This document shows positions 53,603 to 64,000 of a stretch of 64,000 nucleotides of DNA, in pieces (the stretch's first letter is position 1; every line of letters starts with the position of its first letter). The notes below the pieces were generated by a model. The model was not told the DNA's origin, searched no databases, and was given only the letters and a program-made list of their open reading frames with translations. The stretch is from Varroa destructor (lineage: Eukaryota > Arthropoda > Arachnida > Mesostigmata > Varroidae), in the NCBI RefSeq assembly GCF_002443255.2, contig NW_019211454.1, positions 13,104,248 to 13,168,247 on the forward strand, written 5' to 3'. Both the position numbers and the translations under genes were made by a program.

Positions 53603-53712
53603 CGAAGTGATGACCTGGATAAACCCCCAGGCGGCCACCTTTACGGTTCCGGTGGCCGCAGCTGGCCCGTAACTAAACAGGAACTGTAGTTTATGATTGA
53701 TTCATCACTTCG
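53603..53712. repeat. Nested inverted repeats forming a cloverleaf-like fold
   Basis: CGAAGTGATGA (53603-53613) pairs perfectly with TCATCACTTCG (53702-53712). Inside lie the hairpins CCTGG/CCAGG (53614-53618 with 53627-53631), CGGCCACC/GGTGGCCG (53632-53639 with 53651-53658) and AACTA/TAGTT (53671-53675 with 53687-53691). Together they make a closed stem with three internal hairpins. No tRNA boxes and no known ribozyme core were seen. Confidence 0.6.
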
Positions 53713-55111
53713 GATGTTTCGTCTAATAACTTCGAACTATATATTAGGAGGCTAAGACAATGCGGAATATGTACTACGTAGTAATTCAGCCACTTAAGTA
53801 AGTGATCGATTGCCGCATGAATGTATTTAGATATCATAATGATGCCAAGCGCATACGCTCAGTGGTAAATCAATTTTTGTCAACAATATATTACAAGTTA
53901 TTTTAATGCATATACATATGTAAATACCGACCAAATTTCAAAATTGGAATAAAAGTACACGTGACTGCCACCAGCAGTGATAATAGATAGCTCAATTCAG
54001 CGATACAAGTAGAGGAATTAAGTTTCGAACAACTAGATATTTGAGAAACGATAGTTCAACGATACTGGACGATATTTGAGCTAACTTTTTTCAATTCAGT
54101 CATTAACTTTTTGCCACATTTACTTTGTTTGGTATAGTAGATAACGACATAAAGCTCTAGATCGAGCTAAACGATTCCATGTACCCAGTAAGTAAATGGC
54201 CTTGCAGATTATTGCATTTCACTATACCAAAGCTACCATTCGATGTAATCGAAATATTGTGTCATGGACTTTAAATCTGTCATCTAAAAGGAGCAGATAG
54301 CGAGATTCAATAGCACGAAGAGTATTTTTCTTTGTTTTCGAGTTTTGGCAAGATTTGACCACATTGAGGTTTTAGGTGATCTCTCATGAGTGCTTTGTAA
54401 ACGTTAAAAGCATCATGGGTTTCGATAACAATACACAAGGTCTTAAAAAAAAAGTAATTCAGCATTATCTTTAGTTTTTCAAAGGTGACGTTAAGCCTGT
54501 CGATAAAAATGGAAACGTATGTTTAAATCGAAGTAAGTCAAAACATTCAATACCTACACATATCTGCGTCAGTCATAACATTATCACTTTATTGTTAAAG
54601 CAAATAAGTATATTTTAAGTAATCGACTGAAACCGTTGACTAACCTTATGTTTCTATGACGGACTTTCAAAATAGGATACCCTCAATGACCCTAAAATAG
54701 CAAAGCCTGAGCTGAATGAATGTAAGCGGCAGATGTTAAGCTAAGGATAGGATTCTAACAGCAGTACCATGGTTGTGAGGAGACAAACGAGGCCAGTCTA
54801 GGACCCATATAATGAATATAGGTTCTCCGATATGTTGATTTTTGAAGACCAGTTTAGGGGCTCGTTTGGTATGAGGAACTTCAGCAACGGAACCGATTAT
54901 CTCTTTTCGTCTGCTTCAACATATCATTCAATAGTTCTATATCGTACTAAATGAAATACATAGACGGATTAAGTTCATCTAAAGCCCTCCCATAGTGCTG
55001 TGTAATATAATTACGGGGTTCCGATTTGCCTTTTACAAAAAATCTTCACAGATAACATTCTATTCATTTTGCAACAAAATCTTTATTTTTCTAAATGATT
55101 TGAAAATACTG

Positions 55112-55113
<2 letters not shown>

Positions 55114-55154
<41 letters not shown>
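55114..55154. repeat. (TA)n microsatellite
   Basis: A pure TA dinucleotide run read directly from the sequence. Confidence 0.95.
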
Positions 55155-55157
<3 letters not shown>

Positions 55158-55692
55158 AATGCAGCACGGTATTAAATGGTATTCTAGGATTAAAAAAAAG
55201 CAAAAAAAAATAAAAAGGATACAATAAGATAAAATATGACAAAAAAACAATAAGAGATCTTTGAAAAAAATTGTCCAAAGTTGTCCAGGGTCGAGCGAAA
55301 AGGCGAATATTAAGCTAAATGCGAAGGTAAGATAAATCTCTGATGTCGTACACTGAGTCATGACATAATAAATGACCTGTCTTAATTGAAACATCGATCT
55401 ATCCACAATCTATTTAGTATATTATAGTTAGTATTTTCGAGGAAATGTATCTGAGTCTACTCGGTATAAATAAATAACTAGACTTCGTTAGAATAAGAAC
55501 TCACCCGTTTTGGTTTCTGGGATTTTAGACGTTTGGTTATCGCTCATGCCGAGAGCGTCTCGAGCCTCTGCTACATGTTGACAACGGACGGAAAACGAAT
55601 ACACAGAAGAATCAAAATGTATCCGTTTTTATCTACAGACGTAATGCCAGCACTACCAAGAACAATTCAGCTTTGTCTCGTAGAAACATTAC

Positions 55693-55884
55693 CGGTGATA
55701 AGCTAAGAGCACCATCACTTCCATATCTCATGTATCCATGAAACATTGCCTGTTTGCATAACTGCGCATGCTGATCATCTGAGAAAATAGATCTTTGGCC
55801 GACTTCAGCCCGCGCCGCGGTCATTGATTTATACTTCAATGCAGGTATCGTCTTCGGCGAGGTGGACACGGTGCTGCCACTCAC
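55693..55884 (-). CDS. Candidate coding exon, unidentified
   Basis: A GC-richer open stretch of about 64 codons (minus strand) ending at a possible donor GTAATG below 55693. The peptide has an even, protein-like composition (..KQAMFHGYMRYGSDGALSLSP). A faint likeness to the start of glycosyl hydrolase 47 domains (a GYxxY motif) is too short to name the family. It could follow in frame from the candidate exon at 57654-57804, but the acceptor is poor. Confidence 0.2.
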
Positions 55885-56723
55885 TCTTCGCCTTTACGGC
55901 GATGAAATCGTACACTTGTGAGCCAGCAGTAAGTAGAACAATCAACGCTAGTTAACGTCGGGCGACCGCACCGTGAGCACGGCCGTTTTCAGGTGTGCGG
56001 ACACCACAAGGCTCGCCGACACTCAGATGTTTGTAGGGGTCGCTACAGGCCACGCGAACAGGACGAAAACCGCAGCAACATATGTCGCTATCGGTAGTAA
56101 GGCTTGTACAGGCAATATCTGCTCTAGTGCTTCTATCATAGGCCAACATTATAAATACGTTACAAAAGAATATTTGTCTGTATTGTTCAGAAAACGGTGC
56201 AGTATATAAGTGTCGTGGCTGCGAATAAAAGTGACAGAAATTTCGAAGTAGACATCAAAGTAAATGTGTCATCTATTACCACCTAATAGCTTATCGACTA
56301 AACGCGTAAAGGTATTTTGTATTAAGCTGAGAAAGTAGAATTGGGGCTATAATCTAGACGATTCAACGCCATGTCATCATGAAACGATGATATGCCCTTC
56401 GCTTTTAGGCAATTCTCAAGCGTATGGCAGATTGTATTCTGTGTGTTTATTGCATAAGCCCGACGTTCGAAATCACGAGATAGGTCAGGTAAAAGGTGCT
56501 CTGATCAATAACTTAACGCTGAATTCCGCAAGGCATTTAATTGATTCTGTGTGTAGAAGATAATTATAGTCGATAAAAAAAAGGCTTTTCGCGAAAAAAA
56601 CTTGAGTGGGAATTGTAGTGGCTTATTATATATAGTACTGTTCATGACGTCGCCAATCTGACAGTGTGCTTTGGAAGGTTCACAATATAAGAACTATAAG
56701 AGTTGGCTAAAGAACATCTAACC

Positions 56724-56771
56724 GAAAACAGGTTTAGAACTTTTCGTGCTAGAAGTTCTAAACCTGTTTTC
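56724..56771. repeat. Perfect 19-bp inverted repeat with 10-base loop
   Basis: GAAAACAGGTTTAGAACTT at 56724-56742 is the exact reverse complement of AAGTTCTAAACCTGTTTTC at 56753-56771, separated by ten bases. Pairing does not continue outside the arms. This is the strongest hairpin in the window; it lies in non-coding DNA. Confidence 0.9.
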
Positions 56772-57653
56772 ATACATCCATAGAAATTCTAAAAGCAAGG
56801 TTTACTCAATTCAGCCAAAGATGCGCTTCGAGTGCATTAGTAATTATAATGCAAAAAAAAGCAAGCGACTCGATGGTTTATTGTTCGTATAAGGGAACTT
56901 TTCTCTATTTCAGTAACAGTTGACTTAGATCCTTTTGCACAAAAACGCTTTAACCGTTTTCCAATGATATATTTAATCATGTTGAATACAAAGGGCAAAT
57001 ATTCAAAATTCGGATCTGACTCCTAAAAAATTGAAAATTTCTTTGTACATCTGAAAATTATCGCATGCTGTTGCATTTGAAGAGAATCAAGCCGACAAGC
57101 CAATTTTTGTTGACAAAGTTAAAAAGTTACTAAGTTAAATAGAAAATTTTAAATCCGACATTTAACGAATACATAAGCCAGATATTCTAGGGTGAGGCAA
57201 TCGCATTTAGACAGTTTTCAAAAAAGCCCCTTAAAGACAGTGAAATAGCGTAAATTGTAACAAAGAGCAGATTTAACTTTAAAACATATTTCTAACAGGC
57301 ACCCCTTAAAATCACTGCTAAATGTTTAGAATGCTTTAAGATCATAGTATCAGCATATTGTTTAAATCCAACGGCTATGGTCATTCAAATGGTTGTACCG
57401 GCTTTTATCTACGACATAGAACAAGAGAATTAGTATTCCCCTTTTATTTCAATAATATCATACGTATCTTTTGTTACTTTACAAGAAGTGAGAGAAAGGT
57501 TCTCCATTATCAGGAGATTTTTGCTATTTGCTCACTCTGAATATATGTTTACATAATTTTTAAAAATCACTAGATAACGGTCGGTTGTGCCCACTCCTTC
57601 AAGCAGCATATCTAAGCAATGTTAATATGAATGAAAAGGAATTAGCGACTTAC

Positions 57654-57804
57654 CACATTTGTCTCGTTCCTCAACGCGGCTTCTCTCTCTCAGACTTAAA
57701 AGTTCAGGGTCTGAATTAGAGTTTGGAGATTGCCTCGGGTCGCCAAATTCTATTATCGGGGTTTGCATTTTTGTTACATATAGGTTCTGCACGGTCCTGT
57801 TCAT
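57654..57804 (-). CDS. Candidate first coding exon of an unidentified gene
   Basis: A minus-strand frame starting at an ATG at 57804 with AAA before it, running 50 codons to a full-consensus donor GTAAGT (phase 1). An acceptor-like TTACTAG lies about ten bases upstream. The peptide is hydrophilic (..EFGDPRQSPNSNSDPELLSL..), as in a cytosolic or disordered N-terminus. Downstream exons were not found with confidence. Confidence 0.28.
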
Positions 57805-59281
57805 TTTGTCTGACTCTAGTAAGACATCCTCCGTATTCAGGACTAACCAAATATTTAACGACTTCTTTAGGTACTTGGCCACTCGATCACCATTTCAAAC
57901 AAATTAGATCAAATGTCCGCGGTCAAAGGAGTAATTGTTTGGATAGCACACCGCTCCTGCAAAGGAAGTATATAATGCTCGCTCAAGATAAGCCGGGATC
58001 AACCTCTCCATCCCATGCATCGGTTAATCGCTTATGTCGAGTCAGCTAGTTACCTTATCAGTTTAGGGATTCTGCGTCCTCTTTAAATTCTAGCCCATTT
58101 TAGTAGCCCAAGTAGATCATAAAGACGGGCGAAAAAAGTTGGCCACACATCGTTTGAGGCAAGTCGTGCTTATTGGATAAGAGTTCAACGGTATCAGAGA
58201 AATACTTCAGCAGTAGGGTCTAATTTGCGCATAGTACTTTAATCCTCAACCATCACAACGAAAAAGAAGTTTTATTGAATACGCCTGGATTGCTAAAGAA
58301 GGCCTTTGAAGCCTGCGCAAGCCTGTTTTTGGCTGGACAGTTTGTTATCTTTCGTCTCGTACACGATTCATGAACAGCATGGTTTCTGCTAGATAGAACT
58401 GAAACCACTGTAATCGTTCTGCGGGTGTTCCTGATTGGCTGATTGATTCGCGTACCTCAATTGTATCGCTCGCTTTAGCAAACTGAGGAATCGGCATTTC
58501 ATTTGAAATGTCAGTAGATCCATTTAGAGAGACAACGGACATCCACCATGCAGCGGAGCACTTTCGACCCATTTGCAGAATGGAGTTATATATATTTAAA
58601 AAACACCTCACGAACCAATAGTTCTACCGGAAGAAGATATTGCCGAACGACCAATATCGGATTAGCACCACCGGAACGAACCATATGGAGTAGTAATTTC
58701 AGTGATAGCCCATCTACAAAATCCTAACAAAAAAAGCACTAGCTATAACATCTATATTTTTCAGCGTTTGATACAGATGAGTCGAACGTGTTTACGAAAT
58801 CATCATTTCTACTGAAATGCGTACTCCCGTCGTTTTGCAGGCAATCATCTGCGACTATGCCAGCATTGGATTGTGCCAGTGTCGATAACACGTCCATACG
58901 CTGTATATCATTCATAGTTGCACACTAGTTGACCAAGATCAGCGTCGACAGATGGTTATAGTCAGACAATTATTTCATATGTAAGTATTTAATCGTATAG
59001 TTCGTTACATTAAGCAAATATCCTAGAGAGTTTCTTCTATAATTCTATGGCGAACGTGAACACATAGAAACAAGTTTCTCTATAATATAGGTATAAGCTA
59101 TTGACTCAGTGAGTACATCGGCATATTCCTCTCTACACTCTATTCAGATATTATTCTTTGTCCATTGGTACCGCTCAGGGACGCTCGATTACCCTCCAAG
59201 CATACAATTGGTCCTAATTCTGTCTAGATGCTTCAGAAAGTCGGTAACCTGTGCAGTGGAACAAGGGGAATTGTCTAACAG

Positions 59282-59473
59282 CCCGGTATGCCGTTACCCT
59301 ACGGGCGTTTTATCTACGACGCCATGCTACATATAGGGACGATAACTACTGCATCGAGTTTACTATTTGCGAAAGGTGTTACGTATATCCGAATAGCTGA
59401 AGCAAATGCCTTCCGTTTAGTAACTGACACAAACACTACATACGTCGATTGTGTAAACGCACTAAAGCCTTTC
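59282..59473 (+). CDS. Candidate internal coding exon, unidentified
   Basis: Sixty-four open codons between an acceptor-like TTGTCTAACAG and a consensus donor GTAAGT, phase 0 at both ends. The peptide (..YGRFIYDAMLHIG.. KGVTYIRIAEANAFRLV..) looks protein-like but no family was recognised. The same stretch on the minus strand is also partly open. A strong donor GTAAGTAT at 58981 and an acceptor TCGTTTTGCAG ending at 58840 hint at further exons nearby on this strand. Confidence 0.27.
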
Positions 59474-59990
59474 GTAAGTAAGGACTCGAGCTTCCGAGTT
59501 GCCGAAGTACACCGATAATACAACTAAAACCTCCAGCGATTAATTAATCTATATCAGGTCAGGTCTTTCCAAGAAAATTTACAAACTGAATCAGGGACAG
59601 AAACGTCTTTCGTTGTCAAGTTGTCTAAAATGCCAGCTGTGCAAACCCTACGGACGCAACGAGTCGTCGTCTAGTACAACTCCAGTACAACGGTACAGGC
59701 TTGTCCACTACAGTTAGGGATGGAGCCGGGTGCCTGAAACCGGGCACACACATAGCTCATTTTGTAGTAAAGGGGGCCAGCCGTCTGAATCTAAAAACTC
59801 AAAACATGCATTCAGCTTTGAGATCGGATGTGGATACACGACGTTTAATGACCATCTGAAGCAGTGCATAATGGAAGCACTGAACGTAAAGCTATAGAAA
59901 CAAAGCATACTAGAATAATTGTTAAGACCTGTTCCTGTTGATATCTACTTCTCCTTGGTAACTATGGTACATATATGACTATGTATATTC

Positions 59991-60006
59991 TTTTTTTTTT
60001 TTTTTT
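59991..60006. repeat. Poly(T) run of 16
   Basis: Sixteen T residues, possibly the tail of a minus-strand retroposon; no body identified. Confidence 0.9.
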
Positions 60007-60967
60007 AGCGAATGTGCTATATAGAATATATTGTGCGCTGGTTCGGAAGCATAGGTGTTTTAAACGTCAGTACGAAATCTTTATGTTTCCGTTGAGTTGA
60101 ACTTCAAAATAGGTGGTGTTTGAATTTATAAAGAAAATGCCTCAATAAAATCTAGAATAATAAATGCCATATATAACTTTATTTATAAATCTACAGTCGG
60201 GTTCAATAGAATCTTTGAAAAAATAACAACGGTAATAATAATTATTCAACAAGCTCAATAATAGTAATAATAACGGGGCTGATAAGCTTGATATAAGATA
60301 GGTATTTATTATGATTTCGTCGCAACGTGTAAATACGTTAAAGTATTATGGCCCTGAATTGCGTTATTATATTTCTGATCGCCCTATTCAGTTTTTTTTT
60401 TGACATAAAAATGATTCCAACGATGATATACATCTTATCTGCTATACAGTCTTATCTGATATAACATAGGTATTGAACACTTTAGCATTTAAAATTTACT
60501 AATGAAGTTATATTCAACAATACGATGTACTATTTTCTAAATATCTGTGAGCTTGTTACATCATAGACGACAGAAATTAAACATCTCGCTTTTTTTTTTT
60601 ATAGAACACAAATGAATGAGACAGGAAGTTAATCAATAAAATAATGATAACGCAACTTAAGAGCGAATTTTTGCTATTTTGATTCGTCTCGTTTACTGCC
60701 ATGAACCATTATGCGCGCTGACGTTGGCTTGAATCGAGCCGGAAACAATGGAAAACTAACTCCAGAGTGATGGCTGATGTCCAGAATAAAATTCATAACA
60801 CCTCAAATGCTAAATGTTGTACTATTTAGAGGCTACGAACGTATAGTAAACGAAGTCGCAACTAGCGATGATCACATTGTCATTTCGTTCTGTTAGGCAC
60901 AACAGAGAAAGCAGCACGATGGTTTATCCCGTTCAGCATATTTATCTTATGTTACACGTTCATTTTT

Positions 60968-61372
60968 TTACGTCAATTCAGCGAGCTTTTTTTTATGGCG
61001 AAGATCGTTGCTGTGTCCACACTTGCGTTTTCGGCAGTTGTGTGCCTTCGGCGGTAGACGAGCGTAGCATTTCCGACAGACCTTTTTGTTGACGTTGTAC
61101 TTCTCTGCCAGAGTACGGAGGCCCGGGGCAAGCTTTATGCGTCCCAAACCACCAGCCTTCAGTCTAGCGTTCAGCGAAAGTGTTTTTCCAGCCAGGACTG
61201 ACACAAGGAGCGAAGCCCTCTCATAGATATAGATGCCCCATGACAGACGCATATGATCGACCGGTACTTGTGTGATAGACTCGAGGCGTAACATGAGCTT
61301 GTCGAACGAAGAGCCTTCCTCGACCTCACACGAGATCGTCTGTCCGTCGATCGACTTAACGAAGATCTGCAT
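60968..61372 (-). CDS. Diverged ubiquitin-like domain fused to ribosomal protein eL40
   Basis: A 134-residue intronless frame with the architecture of UBA52/RpL40: a ubiquitin-like N-terminus (1-75) ending in Gly-Gly, then eL40 (76-134). The eL40 part is well conserved: [25 protein letters not shown] and KKKL, with all four zinc-binding cysteines (99, 102, 113, 118). The ubiquitin part begins MQIFVK and keeps P37, D39, R42, L43 and L67, but by eye only about 20 of 75 positions match canonical ubiquitin. K11, K27, K29, K33 and K48 are replaced (Q, M, R, I, Y); K6 and the position of K63 remain. Ile44 of the hydrophobic patch is Ser, and the C-terminus reads KAGG instead of RLRGG with one residue fewer. 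The known family fusion is cleaved after Gly-Gly to release eL40 for the 60S subunit. Local GC and codon choice are clearly higher than in the surrounding DNA, as expected of a ribosomal-protein gene. A retrocopy is possible, but decay should not spare eL40 selectively. Confidence 0.85.
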   Translation of the reverse strand: MQIFVKSIDGQTISCEVEEGSSFDKLMLRLESITQVPVDHMRLSWGIYIYERASLLVSVLAGKTLSLNARLKAGGLGRIKLAPGLRTLAEKYNVNKKVCRKCYARLPPKAHNCRKRKCGHSNDLRHKKKLAELT

Positions 61373-64000
61373 GCTGTTGCTGTTCGGTTTTTTTTGACGC
61401 TGAGACCGGATGCTAGTAAGCTTAATAAGGTATCCGCAAGGATTTACAATACGTACACTGATTACTTAGTTATGACGAGTTAGTTTGTGTTCATGTGATT
61501 TCACAGGACGCTGCGCTACGGCAGACAGATATCACTTGCCAAGACTGTCGGCGGCAGATGACCTGGGAGGATCCTTCTCGAGATGCGTTCAGTGCGTAAC
61601 TAACTGGCAGCTGGCTTTGCTTCCATTGACTATGTTGCTTTGAGGGGTATAGTAAAGATAGGACAAGGTCGGGGCACGATCGGGCAGAGGCGACCGGACG
61701 TATTTGCCGGAAATCGAATCACATCTAGCGGCCGCTTGGCTAGGCAGAGTGTATAGGGCTTGCCCGAGCAACCATGTTTACCACATGCTGCATTATCAGC
61801 TAGACTTCGGTCGACAGAAACTTACGTAACGTCCCAACGTGGCACGAAACCGTTCAAATATTCGTAGACTATAACCACCGCGAGTCAATTGTTACCTTAG
61901 GTAAAGGCTGATATTTATTCTAATATTAAATGAGAGCAAAAAAAATAAAATGGTAGTAATAAAATTTGCAGATCATTAAATACTACGGTACGTTATCGAT
62001 CTATAAACCTATGCATTTTGAATATTCTAAGAATGGCATTCAGACACATGTACAATCCGCTTATGTGAGCTGGGATACGAGAAAAACATTAACTTTATTC
62101 CGTCTAAATAGATCTATGATTATTTAGAACCGCGGATTCGAAAGAAAGGAGTCCGCGGTAGTAGAATTTTCAGATAATTATTATAACACTAGCTATACTT
62201 AGTTTCATCAACTAGAAAATCTCTCTGAAAGCCTAATTCGAATGTGTTTGTTAAAACGATACATCAAAGCTTTTTAGCGTGTACAATCCGAATTGACGTT
62301 GCGCATGGCAGTGTCAATAGAGAAGCCATTATCCTTGTTTCTATTTTAGTACATTTTGACAACTCATGCATACGCGCGTGTGTCATTGAATCAGAAAATA
62401 AGATTCGAAATTTACCCGCGTGGTATAGCAACTTTTCAAGCAGGCATTATCGAATAATAAATAGTATATTTGCATGAAAGATATGCCGACAGTGAAGCTT
62501 GGTCCATTTATTGTTATTAACTACAAAATCATTTTACCTGCTTCGACAAAATAAAGCTAACTTTTGCTAGCATGTGCTAAACATGGTGAAACTGGCGTCT
62601 TATCATACAATCTATATTATTACACTCTACCTTGTTTCGGTGATGAACGGATTAAATGTTTTGTTGTTATAATGGGCGTACTCGAGTTTAAGGCAATAGT
62701 AGGTTACAATATATACAATTACACTGTTAGCTAAATACGTGCGTAAGGCGTGCGTGAGATAGCGGAACTTCATTTTAGACTCGCTTCTATATAGCTGGAT
62801 ATATGGGTAAAGGTGTGCAACGTATTGATAACTAGGAGTAAGTCTTTGCTTCTGTAAAAATACTTCAGTTTACTTGAGAAAACATTTTCAAATACCGACA
62901 CCCGTTTTCTGGGTATACTCTTGTCGTCATATCATTTCCAAAGCTCACTGGGGAATATAAACTGTTTCCTACTGCGTCGATAGCATCATACATTCTTGCC
63001 AGGACAGCTTTTCTAATGAGGAATGCCATCTTACAACTACAACCATTGTTTTGTCTACCATTACGCAACAATATAACAGAAGTAAAACACGTCAAATAGG
63101 TTGCAGCTAAGAATCTTGATGATGATCAACCATGATAGGCAATTAAGTATTATTAACGAAATTAAGGGAAAAAAATCATCCAAAATAATATGTACTCTCA
63201 TAAATCAACCTAACTAATCCTGCCAACGATTTGCTCCGCCTGTCAAGCTTGCTATAGGCAGTCGAGAAGAAACACTTGACGTTGGACAATGGGACAACTT
63301 CAAAGTAAGTTAAAAGTTGTTGCAAGTCGAGAGAGATGAAAATCAAATAGGTTTCATAAGTTTATGGTGCAATGGAATGTGAGCTCTGGAGCTGATTGAT
63401 AATACTATATGGTCAATATTGGTAGGCCTCAGACAAAATATGAGTAATATACCTCATCTATTGGTATAATGCAGATCTGACACCACGAATTGGGGACTGT
63501 AAGGTCCCTAGCTTTTCCAGTCCCCACCACAATATCTATCAATTATTCAAGTTCAGCTTACCATATGCGTTGTTTCTCTCCTTTGTAGATTTCAATTAAG
63601 ACGTGTAACACGTTTTCTAATCGCTTACATTTAAAATTTCCGCAAGCCACGTTACGTCGGAGCTGAGATTATTTGACGAAATAAAATACATCGGGCATTT
63701 GAGCAGAAATCAAAAAAATCACGGCATCCTACCTAGAAAGTTAGCTTGTATGAGATGGTGCAATGCGCAGAACGTAGAACTGCTAAGTGAATTCGAAGTC
63801 CTACACTTGTCCTAGGATATTTCATCTATTTGCTTTTGTACACCCTCTGCTACCACAATGAAATATAATAGTTCGATGCCAAATGGATTACACTACTGGT
63901 AGCCCACAATTTAGACAATTTACATAGTACAAATATACATAAACATAATATATCTGAATACAATGAATATTCTTCTATCTGCTAACCTAATGAAGAGAAA
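61373..64000. other. Upstream region of the ubiquitin-eL40 gene and right end of window
   Basis: 61400-61800 is GC-richer and probably contains the promoter of the minus-strand fusion gene. On the plus strand, 61507-61599 is a 30-codon open stretch after an acceptor-like GTGATTTCACAG that ends in a stop and contains CQDC; it might be a terminal exon, with low confidence. An 8-bp perfect inverted repeat ACCGCGGA/TCCGCGGT is at 62129-62159. From 62200 to the end no gene was recognised. Confidence 0.45.
62129..62159. repeat. GC-rich 8-bp inverted repeat in AT-rich DNA
   Basis: ACCGCGGA at 62129-62136 is the reverse complement of TCCGCGGT at 62152-62159, with a purine-rich 15-base spacer. It stands out from its AT-rich surroundings. 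Confidence 0.8.

Larger units (their letters stand above)
53059..55632. other. Intergenic DNA
   Basis: No gene is recognised. It contains the branched inverted-repeat structure at 53603-53712 and the TA microsatellite at 55114-55154. Confidence 0.5.

Noticed and set aside
55693..55884. Glycosyl hydrolase 47 (mannosidase I/EDEM) start
   Set aside because: The likeness is confined to a few residues around GYMRY, and no downstream catalytic exons were found.
60968..61372. Simple decayed retropseudogene of RpL40
   Set aside because: The frame is intact, GC and codon use are high, and eL40 is conserved while only the ubiquitin half diverges; random decay would not do this. A retrogene origin remains possible.

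Overview
This is eukaryotic nuclear DNA from an animal. It is AT-rich (roughly 60 percent or more, by eye), with spliced genes on both strands, GT-AG introns from about 70 bases to several kilobases, TA microsatellites, poly(A) runs, eroded tRNA-like repeat relics and one 100-N assembly gap. The gene set (an ATAC-type ZZZ3, an SMCR8 and paired sialin-like SLC17 transporters) fits an arthropod, perhaps a chelicerate or mite. That placement is inference; no marker sequence was compared.

Layout. 1-3652: upstream DNA and possible untranslated exons of ZZZ3. 3653-5080 (+): ZZZ3, a chromatin subunit, coding in one exon. 5081-24422: a gene-poor 19 kb with microsatellites, repeat relics and one small secreted-protein candidate. 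24423-28441 (-): SLC17 gene A, eight coding exons, 474 codons, reconstructed in full. 33191-37984 (+): SMCR8, eleven coding exons, 518 codons, reconstructed in full. 42534-48865 (-): SLC17 gene B, nine coding exons, 483 codons, with a tentative first exon. 48866-60967: mostly non-coding, with several perfect inverted repeats and a few unassigned exon-like stretches. 60968-61372 (-): an intronless, GC-rich ORF fusing a strongly diverged ubiquitin-like domain to ribosomal protein eL40. 61373-64000: its upstream region, then nothing recognised.

The two SLC17 genes are paralogs on the same strand with SMCR8 between them in opposite orientation. Three consecutive splice junctions are shared in position and phase. 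The next intron sits about 16 codons apart in the two copies. Gene B keeps the acidic residues of the fourth membrane helix that couple protons in sialin; gene A has lost both.

Exon joins were made by hand from splice signals, reading-frame continuity and family similarity; all reading frames close over the full models. No database search was possible. No operon, CRISPR array or prokaryotic element is present. The observations most worth checking are the diverged ubiquitin-eL40 fusion, the altered gene A transporter, and the hairpins at 56724-56771, 49746-49812 and 53603-53712.
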